NCBI GenBank assembly: GCA_944472155.2
Contig: OX235271.1
Span: 119,851,329-119,915,328 of the forward strand
DNA: 64,000 nt
Direction of reading: 5' to 3'
Origin: Trichobilharzia szidati
Taxonomy: Eukaryota > Platyhelminthes > Trematoda > Strigeidida > Schistosomatidae
A program made the position numbers and the translations under genes. The notes under the pieces are model-generated. The model worked only from the letters and a program-made list of their open reading frames with translations, was not told the origin of the DNA and ran no database searches. This document shows, one piece after another, positions 46,233 to 57,573 of this stretch (the stretch's first letter is position 1; each line of letters begins with the position of its first letter).

Positions 46233-47155
46233 CAATTTACAATTAAACAAAATCGAATTAGAAGCCTTATCTCTAGGATTCAAGTTTCACGTCCCCTAGA
46301 AGCAGATCAGTCGTATAGATACAGAAGCACAATTCGAACACTTATACCATCAACTCCACGACCTGAAACCCTTAGACGAATTTAAAGAGGATGGCTAAAG
46401 TTTAAACTTGTTGATATTGCTAACCAATACCACATATCGCCAATGGAGAAGCAGAAGATGCTGACCGAAGAGCATAGAATAGCTCTGAAGAAACTATATG
46501 AGAACGATGAAATCGTCATATTTAGACCTGATAAAGGCTCTGGGGTTGTTATAATGAACAAAGCTGATTATATTCATAAAATGATGACAGTTGTAAACGA
46601 CAAAGAAAAATTCCAAGTAGACAACAAAAAAGATGCCACAACGTCGTTTGAAAATAAAGTAAATAAATGTCTCAAAGAACTACTAATGAAGAAACTAATC
46701 AACAGCGAAACATACAATAAACTGAAGTCAAAAGGTGGACGCCTGCCGTCTATGTACGGCCTACCAAAAATCCATAAAGCAAACGTGCCTTTAAGATCAA
46801 TCTTGTCAATGATTGACTCACCATGCCACAAGTTAGCTCGATGGTTAACTGATTCCATAGAGCCAATTCGAATTAAATTTGCAACCCATAGCCTGAAGGA
46901 TAGCTACCAATTCTCCAAGGAAGTTGACAACATTGACATATCAGACAAACTCATGGTGTCGTATGACGTGACCTTCTTGTTCACAAACGTACCACTGATG
47001 GAAACGATTGATATCATTTGTAAACAAACGGATCTACTACCGTTACCGGAAACAGAGATGAAGCGACTACTGCTGCTCAGCACAAAAGATATACAATTCA
47101 AATTCAACAATCGAAAAATTATGTTTCGCGAAAAACGAAGTCATTATTTTTTTTA
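46233..47155 (+). mobile_element. Penelope-like element, 5' half of the reverse transcriptase, inverted
   Basis: The frame at 46443-47156 (237 codons) contains FRPDKGSGVVIMNKADY, LPSMYGLPKIHKANVPLRSI, SMIDSPCHKLARWLTDSIEP and VSYDVTFLFTNVPLMETI (reverse transcriptase motif A, with the catalytic Asp in SYD). It ends NRKIMFREK before unrelated sequence. About 200 bases upstream (46233-46440) continue the N-terminal region with a stop and frame changes (KIELEALSLGFKF, then IDTEAQFEHLYHQL). Its last residues lie just before the point at which the minus-strand half begins (SPLGP), so the two halves together make most of one protein but face each other. Confidence 0.9.
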
Positions 47156-47540
47156 ACAACAGTATATTTATGAGACATTCGTCATTCTTTTTCTGTGTTA
47201 ACTCACTGTTCCTGTTAATTGATCATATAATTTTCACTTTATTGTAATTAACATAGCTACTATTACCAGTGATATCTGCGGAAATCATGTGATACATAAG
47301 GCATACAGTTTGTTATGCAACTTCATCAAAATAAAAGCATTTAGTGTGTTTAAGTGTTTCTTGTCATTTTGATTATGAAGTGAGATGGTAGCAGAGTTAT
47401 AGTTTTAGAAGTGATTTATTATATTGGTTTCAATTTTGAGTATATGTAACCTTAAAGTTGCTAACTGTAAGTATATTTATATGCCAAAATCAAAAGAAAA
47501 ATTATCACGCAAAAACAGTGCTATCCATTAATGAATTTTT

Positions 47541-47772
47541 TAGCCCCTCAAGTTCCCAGTGGAACATAGGCCCTCAAGGTAGAGGCTTGAAGTTTCGGTA
47601 ACAATGGTGTTTACTTTTACGCGATGAGGTTGCTGGCCTCATGCCCAACCTTCCCTCTTTACCAGTCTTATTACTGGCCTTATCGAGGTAAAGGATTACG
47701 TTAGCCTGGGATCAAACCCCGGATCACATGCGTGATTGGCTGCGAGCATTCTATCGCTGTGCCACCGACGCA
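47541..47772 (-). mobile_element. tRNA-like SINE, GAAGGTTGGGC-body family, with RTE-like tail
   Basis: On the minus strand: GATGCGTCGGTGGCACAGCG, B-box GGGGTTTGATCCC, then GGAAGGTTGGGCATGAGGC, ending GGCCTATGTTCCACTGGG. The last segment resembles the 3' terminal sequence of the RTE element at 60190-60930. Confidence 0.6.
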
Positions 47773-49068
47773 TCTATTAATGATAATACCTAGGAAATAG
47801 GTTTATCTTGATGAAACTGCACAGATTTTATTATCTGATTTGTACAGTAATCTGTATAATGAGTAAATATATCACTTAAGAAACAAGCCTCCTTCGCTTA
47901 TTGAGTTATGATTAGCAGTGAAACAATGGGTGAATTTTTCGTTCAGCTTTAATCACTGATAAGTGATTGCTCATTATACAATCACAATACTGTCAAGCCA
48001 TGACCCAATGTAAATAAGAGTAAAATGAAAATAAAAACTACTTTGCTTTTCAACAGAGCTCTCTTTGATCGACACTGAACGTTTGAAAAATTGATCTGGA
48101 TGTAGTAAAATATTTGTTATTCATTAAAAGTTGGTGTATTCATAGTTATAGTAGTTTAAAGGTAGTCAGAAGTACGTATCATCTACACTGGCTTCTTAGT
48201 GACCGATTTGAAGACGGTCTTCAGACTACTTTGAAAAAAGCGGTAATTAACCAAAATAGTTATTTCTGTTTCCATCACAAACGAATGTGTTTTGGTGCTT
48301 TCCGAATTCGTACTTTTTATTTTCATAATATAAATTTCATTCGTTGATATCTTAACTTCAATTTAAAGAACACAACAGAGAACTTGTTGTTTTGGTTAAA
48401 GTTGCTGAAATTCAGAGTGTTTTAAAATTTTGTTAGTTATCTTCGTTCTTATAGTTTAATACATGCTAACGTCATAGATCATATTAGCTCCACTTGCTTT
48501 CCTAAATATTTCACTTTTCTGGCGCAGTAATTTAAAGAAGCCGGTTGACTTTTATTTCTTTCCCAGTAGACCTTCATCTGTAATGATACATGTTTAATAA
48601 GTGTATAAAACTAATTAAGCCATTTTCATATTATTTCGAATTCAAGTAGGTGATTTTTACTACAATACGACTAAATTACAGATATAACAGATTATAGTGC
48701 AAGAAGTATTTTACGTCAGGTTTCATGCAAGTGCGTTTGTTGCATTACAGCTGCACATATCTAGTTTTATTTAAACCGATGAATAACACAATCAGAATTC
48801 ATATTCACTGTAAAATTTTTTAGACAGTTAGGAAGAATGCAACACTATTTTCAAAATAAAGTTTTACATTTTCTACAAGGTGGCTCATTCAAACGGAGGG
48901 ATTTAATTTGAAATAAAAGTTTAGAATCTTAATTGTACAGGTGTTTTACTTTCACTTGAAATTACTTAAACAGGGCAGACAAAAAATTGCTATTACAGTG
49001 AAGAGAACTGTACAGTCATATTTAATATACGACTTTTTGTTATGTCCCTTTATGTATTTCAGATCCTC
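47773..49068. other. No recognised feature
   Basis: AT-rich sequence without supportable genes or repeats. Confidence 0.3.
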
Positions 49069-49255
49069 AGTTTAGTAGATCAGAAGAACACAAGATTCTC
49101 AGGAAAGCAGATAACTAACTTGGTTATGTGGTGCATCAGAGTTCCACAATAGGACAAAACTACTGTTCAGTACATCTTGATTTTCAATAACCCTCAAACT
49201 GATATATGTTTTTGACTAAATTCACCATACATTACTCAGATGCATACAAACCAAT
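49069..49255 (+). mobile_element. Hammerhead SINE copy 7, strongly decayed
   Basis: Weak similarity to the SINE from the hammerhead region (AATAGGACAAAACTACTGTT, CAGTACATC) to the tail (CAAACCAATATTTTGAAT). The head is barely recognisable. Confidence 0.45.
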
Positions 49256-49417
49256 ATTTTGAATTACCACATAACTGTGGATGGAAAAGTATATTAAATG
49301 CTCTACTTCGAAAAAAGCCGTGCTCTGCTTTACTTTATAATTCCTGTTCTTGTGACGTAATGGAAGTAGTTTTAAAATGGGTTCATAAGCAAATGTTTTA
49401 AATATAAAAGAAAAGGT

Positions 49418-49444
49418 GTTCGGTGAAGAGTTACTCTTTTCGGC
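49418..49444 (-). repeat. Short semi-palindromic dispersed motif, inverted copy
   Basis: The minus strand reads GCCGAAAAGAGTAACTCTTC, preceded by a TGCGATTGTAAAGG stretch, matching the arrangement at 26541-26564. Confidence 0.55.
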
Positions 49445-49599
49445 AATATCATTCTCAACCTTTACAATCGCATATATATAGTAAATTTTCTTAGCAACAA
49501 AGATGTGTCATTAGAATTGTAAATTTGAGATAACATTATTCGGATATAAACTGAAATAAGGTGAGGACAGTTACTCATTGAAGGCACTGCTAAGTGGGA

Positions 49600-49840
49600 G
49601 CACTTTGTCATGAATTGGCAGAAGTTAGAATTCATGGACCATTGGATCGGTTCCCAGGTTCTTAATGGTCTACAAGCTTGCCTTGTAAACAGAGGGTCCT
49701 GGATTCGAACCCCGGTGGGTGCGTACTCCTGAAGAGTTCCAAACTAGGACGACGCAGCTGTCCAGTACTCCCAAGTTTCCCAATAGTCTTCTAACTGATG
49801 TTAGCTGATGGTGAAATCCTCCAACCAAAAATCAAATAAG
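49600..49840 (+). mobile_element. Hammerhead SINE copy 8
   Basis: Part of the 5' extension (ATGAATTGGCAGAAGTTAGA), the A-box-like TTAATGGTCTACAAGCTTG, B-box GGATTCGAACCCC, a hammerhead segment and the tail (CTTCTAACTGATGTTAGC) are all present. Confidence 0.75.
49723..49768 (+). ncRNA. Hammerhead ribozyme relic in SINE copy 8
   Basis: The first core CTGAAGA fits CUGANGA and the triplet GTC is intact, with stem I GTACTC/CAGTAC. The second core is GACG instead of GAAA, and stem II has one weakened pair (GTTCC with GGAC). Expected to be inactive, but it shows that the family core was CTGAAGA. Confidence 0.6.
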
Positions 49841-49919
49841 TTAAGTGACGTAACATAAGTAACCTGGTTCAGTAGAATTCAACTAAAATTTGAACGAGAG
49901 CCAAATAAACAACAGTGGT

Positions 49920-51560
49920 AATAAGAGATAGAGTCTTAATATGGGTGGAGGAAGAAAATAACACTTTTAAGAAACAGAAAACAAAAATTATGTATTTGGT
50001 GTTAAAACAGATCAGGTCAATTGTAGATTTAATGACAGAACAAACTTCCTTTGTATTCAGATTTCAGGATTTGTCATGTGAATTGCGTGCGCAGTATGGA
50101 GAATCTTTTAGCGAGATTCCTGTAGATAACTTTGAAGTTATTTCGTGGTTTGGCTCGGTGTCCAGATTTGATCAGGTCTTCCATGATAGAAGTATGGTTG
50201 GGGCACCTTTTTCTCCTCTATAAAACCATGATAGTAGGTGCTCGACGATACATTTGGATAGCAAATTCTGGGTACGGTTGACACACCTAGCTCCACACGA
50301 GCAGGTAAACTGATTGGTGCACATTAACTAGGCCAACATCGGTAGCTTATCCTTCACGTTTATGCGAATTATTGGTTTTGTTGAGAAAATTCTTGGACGT
50401 TCAGTCACGAAGAAAGTTTTCTTCATATAGCGGCACATGCAGTTTCTTAGTATTTCTGATGATCAGTCTCCGTTGAATTGTAGGTTCAAGTGGAGACGCT
50501 TTTGGGGAGCAGAAAGTGTGGGCATTTTAAGTGGTTCGGGTTTCATGGATTTCGTGATGAAACGTTCTGGGAAGCCATTTACGAGGCGTATTCTTTCCAG
50601 AGTGTTCAGCTGTTCTTCCATAGTGTCAAAGCTACGAATGCTGTGTATTCTATGGTTCAGTGAACGGATTAGGTTAAGTTTCGTGTATAGAGGCACCGAA
50701 CTATGAAAATTAGTAAATTGTTGGCTTTCTATAGATGGATCCTTGTAGTGCTCATTCTTGTTCGCGTCTTGTAAGATGAACGTCCAGAAAGGATATTTTT
50801 GTGCCGGATTCCTTATCTGATGACAACTAAATCGCAGTGTGACAGCTGTTGAAAAAGTCCAGGATGTCTTCCAAATTCTCCTCATTATTGAAGATATATC
50901 TCTTGTAAAACCCGAAGCTGTCAGTCATTTTCTTTGGGTATGTGTTTTCTAGCTTTGACGTCAAAAAATTTTCCTACAGTTGGCCTAGTGATGAGCCCAT
51001 ATCTATACTATCCTTTAGCCGATGTATTTCATTATTAAGAGAATCGGGCATTTAGAGTGAATCTCAGCAGGAGTTCCTTCAATTAATCAGGAGGTATGCC
51101 AATGTTCATCCTCTTTGAGTCAGTATGTTTGCATATGTAGCATATTGTTTCAGTTAATGGGACATTCATTAACGGTGATACCACATCTAGTGAGAACATG
51201 GTTTGATTAGAAATATTGACGTTTTCAATGGAGTTGACAAAAGTCGAAGGAGTCTCGGAGTGATTGGTAGGCAACTTTCCTTCTGATTGATTCTAGTAGA
51301 TCTACTAGCCTTTGGGCAGTGCACTGATAAGGTGAATTCGTCATACTGAGTATAGGTCGAGGAGGTGTGTCTTTCATATGCACTTTTGGTAATCCTTAGG
51401 GTCGAGGAATATTTGAGCCAGACGACTTCAGCGATTCGAACTTTTCAGCATCAATGAATGATTCATCTCCTTGGTTTTGGATGATGTCCGTTGGTTTTTT
51501 TTGACTTGCACCGTTAAGTTCTTTTCATTGACTGGTTTTGTAAATTTAGATTCATCGGAT
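49920..51560 (-). mobile_element. Penelope-like element, decayed, reverse transcriptase to endonuclease
   Basis: On the minus strand, GLPKVHMKDTPPRPILSMTN near 51400 and SLDVVSPLMNVPLTETICYI near 51200 (motif A) are followed by the thumb and linker region (PSIESQQFTNFHSSVPLY, then RIHSIRSFDTMEEQL) at 50463-50885. A decayed endonuclease box (NQFTCSCGARCVNRT) lies near 50320. The glycine-tyrosine pair of GIY-YIG is lost and there are many stops. It is a different subfamily from the element at 44.65-47.15 kb. Confidence 0.8.
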
Positions 51561-53047
51561 AGGTTGGAGTTACAGGTATTTAAATGCCAGCGATAATATT
51601 TCTGTGTGAAAATCGTTCTGAATACATTTTAATTCATACATATTATTCACAATCAAGTATCAGAAAACATGCCTGTGTTATGGCAAACAAGACTATTATT
51701 ATGTATTAGAGGCAAGTAGTCACTACTTATAATGAAGTCTTGAACGCCCTGTATAGTATATATAAATCTTAAGATTTTTAAACAAATACCACACCATCTG
51801 TAAACTTGTCCTTATTCAACTGCTCATCTATTAAATTTTATTCATCCTAATTTCCAACACTGTATATCCCACAAAATAAAACTTCCCTTAAACTTCCAGA
51901 AATTCTTTTGTATTTAAAGTTACTGATAACTAGTTAGATATTTTCTGGCAAAGATGTTAATACAAGCATATCCGTGTCGATATAATTTCCAATTAAAACT
52001 GACAATATGAGCAATCATTGATAAAAGGAAAGCCTTTTGTCGAATTATTTGTCAACTAAATGTAAATTCGTAGAAATGATGAATTGATTTCTTAGTTACC
52101 TAGTAGACCATGAAATGCTTTTGCAAACATTTAGGAATCTGTCGTCTGACGATGAAAGAACGGTACTAAGGTGTCTTTAATTAGAATGATAAAGCTATCC
52201 ACTTTTTCTTCATTTTCCATTATTAGTTATAATAGTGAGTATGTCTTCGTGAAATCTCCTAACGAAACAGTACAAAAATGGAAAATCATGTTTTATGGTG
52301 AATGAAAACTATCAATAGACAGCTGGCCTTCCATTTCTAACACACTTTTCATCACAGAGTTCACTTAGTTGCATAACCAACATATGGAAAGAAAAGAATT
52401 CTCGTAATACGAGATAATACAGCATGGTGGAAAATATAATTTACAGCCAACTATTATAGAATACAATCTATGTATTGGCTTGGAGCATAACAATTAGGTG
52501 GAAATGAGTTTGCATTTGTCTTTTTGTCTGTTTCACACTTGAATGAATCTAATTTAACATGGATTATTGTTTCATAAAATAACTAACTATTGAAAAAAAT
52601 ACGTAAAAAAGCCTTGAACTAGACGAACGAATATAAAGGAATACCGTTATCATTATCTACTCCATTAACGAGAAAAAAATTAACAACTCATTAGGATATT
52701 GATCCCCTGAGCCACAAGAATTCATATTCGTCTGCATAGTTGAGATGAATATGTTTAACTAAAGTATACCTGCGTGAAATAAACATTTTGAATCTGGGTG
52801 GGAATACAGCTGACTATGTCCGTAACATTTTGCAAAAGAATTGAAAACTACTTCTTCCGAACAAATAGCAAAAACAGCCAACACTGTTTCTTCCCATTTA
52901 AAGCGAATATGATGTATAAAATATGCTTTAAGCTGAATAATACCATCGAAAAGTTAGACAAACTATAATGTATTAAATTATATTGGTTACAAGAGCTGAA
53001 TAATATGATATATATATATATATACAATATATTATATTATATGAGCT
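51561..53047. other. No recognised feature
   Basis: AT-rich, with no supportable gene. A (TA)n run occurs at 53008-53024 next to SINE copy 9. Confidence 0.3.
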
Positions 53048-53205
53048 GAATTCATTTAGAGAACCACTGGAAACCTTTGGAGCACTAGACAACTGTTTCG
53101 TCCCTAGTTTGAAACTATTCAGTAGTATGCACCCAACGGGGTTCGAACTCAGAACCTTCCGGTTACGATAGCAGCTCGCAAACCATTGAGTCGGATCCCT
53201 ATAGT
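53048..53205 (-). mobile_element. Hammerhead SINE copy 9
   Basis: On the minus strand: A-box region (CTCAATGGTTTGCGAGCTG), B-box GAGTTCGAACCCC, hammerhead segment, and GGTTCTCTAAATGAATTCAG tail. It ends near a (TA)n run. Confidence 0.7.
53082..53128 (-). ncRNA. Hammerhead ribozyme relic in SINE copy 9
   Basis: The second core GAAAC and the triplet GTC are intact. The first core reads CTGAATA, so G8 is changed, and stem II and stem I carry single changes. Stem I pairs ATACTA with TAGTGC imperfectly. Confidence 0.55.
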
Positions 53206-56200
53206 TTAATGATCTGAGGGTGGTGACAACATCTAAATACGTAAGCAGGCACAATGGGATTTTAGTCCAGTTCCATACCAGATAAGTTTATTCGATACAA
53301 CACTCAGTGATACAGTATTAATAATCATATCGATTTGATATGATGGATCCGCAAACCAACAAAGCAATGCAGTAAAAAAATTTTCCTCTGGTGTTATTGG
53401 TTTCAAAACAGATGGCATGATGCCAAACGACTAAGCCTCATGTCTCTCCTATTCAACGAGGAAACTTATGCTAGCATGTGTAATAAAATAAGTGTCATTT
53501 TTTAAAAGATATGTTAATGTTTATCACTACAAATCTGCAATCATTCATTTGACTGCTATTTGTTTCACGTAAACATATTCATTTCGTCAAAAAAGACTAT
53601 CGATTTAAATATCAAATTCAGAACGGAAAGAAAAATTGTCACTTCTCTACTTCCGCATTAATCGTTATTATGAAATCATGTCATCCGTTACCAAGGGAAG
53701 TAAGGCCAATGTGAACACTAACGATAAAATGACAAACAGAAGACCTAACAACTGCTTCTAATCAATGTTATTTGTATTGTTGAAGTCTCTTTTACTGGGT
53801 AGAAATGAACAACGGAAACCTGGGAAGAATTTGTGACCAAGGGATTTCATTTTTAAATCTGAAACTTTTTCTAAAAACTGATGACTGGAAATCAAATCTC
53901 TTGTTTCAGACACAAAGCCGATAACTTCTGCTATGACTTTGTTTTAAAAGCAACCAAGTTTTCTTAAACAAGCATCAACGAATTTATACAAAATCAAGGG
54001 AAAATAAGATTTATAGTACATTTTTAGGGCCCCTCTCCGCTACTGATACAGAAATTGAAAGACATGGAACACCTACACTGTACTTTACACAGCGCCAATA
54101 GGACTGAAGCATATGTATCCTGAAGATCTCAGGAGTTCTAAACTTCGTCGAAATAGCTGTTGAGCGACTACCGTTTCTCAGTGTATTCAGCTTCTTATAT
54201 CCGTGATGAAAAATAATCTTCTTTTCAGACAAGTGGAAATCTATGTCTCCTTATGAACACTAAAGCTCCTTTCATAAGATTCAATTAAAATTAGAAAAAC
54301 TGCTGTGCCCCAATAATAATTATTACATACGTAAGGCTAATGAACAGTATTTTGTAAGTACCGATTGTGTGAATGTGAACGTACTTCTGAGGCCATTAAT
54401 TGCTTCTTTGAGGAATGTATATTATGATCTCTACTCTCCTCTTGACTTACTGCTTCATACATCTGCAAACTCTATTAAACACAGCGCATTTTGCATTATG
54501 TATTAGTAATTACTGTTAGTATTAACACACTATTGTAAAGTCTCTCATTTCAGTTGAACGTGAAGTAAGCGGACTAGGGCCGCTTTAAACTATTTAAGGT
54601 AAGCCATGTACAAGACATTATATGGTAAACACAACCTACCCCATTGTTTTCAAATTATGCGAAGAAGTTACCAACTGGAATCTTTTATGGCATATTAGAA
54701 ACAAATCGTATTAATGACTATATTTTGAAGCAAGCTTAACAAAACTACCTGTGTATTTATCATTATTATTAAACTAATTTAGACACGCGAAAACATCCTT
54801 GACATTATACTCTTCATTCTTATGGAATGTTAAAGATGCTCTATCGTAAGAAGAGAGAATAGTTCTCATATTCTCTTGTATACTTATATAGTTATGAGTG
54901 TGAGTTAGAGCTAACAGGATATTTCCAAAGAATGTGATAATGTCACTCCTGTGATATTTTATGTGATATTAAACTAAAATAAGCTGAGGTTCTGCAAATG
55001 GTTTTGTCTTGAAATATTCAATAAAATAAGCCAGTTTTATAGTTACAGGTTTCTTTTTTAATCACTAGAGCTATTTCGATTATATGATTTGTCTTAGTGT
55101 CTGTTATGTGACGGTTATTAAAATATCAATGTCGTTTAGTTTTGCGATACTAATTATAATGGTTGTATTATTATACCGCCAAACATTTTGTTGAGCTATT
55201 TCTATTATCAGAAATTCAACTGATCTGTTTTCATATATTTATATTTCAAGGTAACACATACTGGACATTGAGAACATATACTAAGACCAAAAGAATTGAC
55301 TAATTTGGGTTTATAATGACCTGGTTATGGACTAAATTTTAGCCGAACAGCCATTTCCAGTCTACTTACAGTAGGTTAGGGATAATGTGGAAATTTTAAA
55401 TAGAGGAAACACTAAAAATTCTAGGGAATTCCTAGAAACTTGATACTCAGTTGAACCAACTAGCAATTAACAAACATTATTATAGACCACATCTACTGGC
55501 TAATAATAAGTGAATGATATAACAAGAACGTTCGAATTCCAAGTCGATAAAAATGGTCAATAGAGACGTAAATTAGCAACCAGTCATGACAGTGGTTGCC
55601 AGGAGATACGATTACATCATTCATGGATAATTTAAATAAGTTCATTTTTTACTGAAAACCTGCGCTGAAGATGTTGTCTAGAATGAGGACGAGAGCTTCA
55701 AGATTAAATCAAACAGCTCGAAGAACACAACTAATTCAGTAGGGTACAGCCACAGATTTTAAATTTGTATGCAGAGGAAAGAAATTTCTTTGTTGTGTTC
55801 AGCTAAACTTAATGAAATAAAACAATGAAATAATACAAATGGAAATTGGTGACTCAGAAGATTTGTTAACATCATATTACATAGTTTTGGATAATACAAG
55901 GGACTATATGATTACTATCTATAAATGCGCCAGTAAGAAAAATCTGACTATTGGTGTGGCCAGAGGTAGCGGTTTCGCTCACAAGATTGCCAAAATTATA
56001 AAAACATTATCACTGGGTGAACAGCCATTAAGAATATACTTCTACCTATAAGAGACGTGGTCATCTGCTCAATATCCAAGCTTGTGGTTGTGTATTTGCC
56101 TTTTTTGATAATCGTAAGCCAGGTTGTAAATTATTTTTCTTGAATGACAGATTTCAATCTGTTTCTCAAAATTAGATTAAACATTTTCCCCCTATAAAAT

Positions 56201-57299
56201 AGTTTAGCGCAAACATCATTTTGTGACTAGACTATATGCTTTCAAGTTAACTTTGCTTCACACACCACATCTTGTTTTTCTCACATTAAATACCTCCTAT
56301 GAAAAGAGACCTTATCAATCAAAGCACAAGACATTGTTTCGGCATGTGAAATTTCTCCACCAGTCACCAATACTGCTAGGGGACTCCAAACTGTAATGTA
56401 ACTGACTTGTCAAAAGCAACTGTCTTCAAATATGATATGATCACACTCAGTTGATAATAATACTAACATTTTTTGGATATGCTGGAAGAACAGAGAATAG
56501 AGACTATGTGGGGAAATTTAATCACAGTAAACACTGACAGTCTTGACTAAAAGCATGTCATTATATAAAGAGTTTACATCAAAACAGTAAATCTTATTAA
56601 TATCAACAAGTTCAAACATATATTTCAACGATAACTAACATAATCTATTGCAAACTGGATTTAATTTGTTCACTGACCAAAATAACACTTTTTAAGCGAA
56701 TAAATGGTACATCGATAATATTTGGCGTAACCGGTTATTACTTTTACGCATCTTGAGCGATTCACAAAGCATTGGAAATTCCTCTCAGATACTTTTCGTA
56801 GAATTAGACAAGTAAGTGAGATCGAAAAACATGTTAAATACAGGTGTCAAACAACCACCTTTCGTCTTAAAAAACACTACTGAGAGGCATCTCACGTGTA
56901 ATGGACAGACTGTTTGAAAAATCCCTTCTGGACCATCTATTCATAATGTCTATACTTATTTAGACTTTTATACTAACTCTGTAATCATTATACGTCTTTC
57001 ACCTAAACTGTGTATCATTAGCTTGACATCTGTATGTCACATGCTGTTTCTGATCTTTATTATTTGCCTTGGTCCTTGTTTGATCTTTAATAGTAATACT
57101 TCTCTTTGTTGTTGTATGTACACTGACAGTGTGTTGGTTAACGATATGAGTTTGAGTGCATGAAGGTCATTCCGACCCGGAACTGTCTGCGGGAAGAGTT
57201 GATGTATGATTCTTGTGAACAAAGCGTTTGATCCAACCTCGTTGGGAATTTCCTCCTCATTTTAAAATACCTTTTATAATTGAACTTTGGTTAACTAAT
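53206..57299. other. No certain feature
   Basis: About 4 kb of AT-rich sequence. The minus-strand frames at 53233-53418, 54011-54232 and 57037-57222 have fairly ordinary amino-acid composition but match nothing that I recognise and lack convincing splice sites. Confidence 0.3.
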
Positions 57300-57573
57300 T
57301 TTGTCTTACAGTAATTGTTTTGTATTTAGTAACTCACATTGCTTGTATAACTGCCTCACAGCACCGTCACGATAAATTTGAGTTTTGATGTTATCATTGT
57401 TTAATAGAACCCCTAAACTGTTGAAGAATAATCGTCTTTTCCCTGCTCTTTGAACATTTCGTAATAACGCGTGTCTTAGTGAAGTTCTGTCAGCTATTCG
57501 GCAGAATTTAGAGATCGGTTTGTAACGCCCAGACCATAACCGAATAAATTTGGTTGTTACAACAGGGTTGACA
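57300..57573 (-). mobile_element. Possible solo LTR (weak)
   Basis: On the minus strand the block starts TGTTGTAACAACCAAATTTA, a TG-led start with an internal inverted GTAAC/GTTAC, and ends near CTGTAAGACA. It resembles the opening of CsRn1/Boudicca-type gypsy LTRs, but no second copy or target-site duplication was found. Confidence 0.25.
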
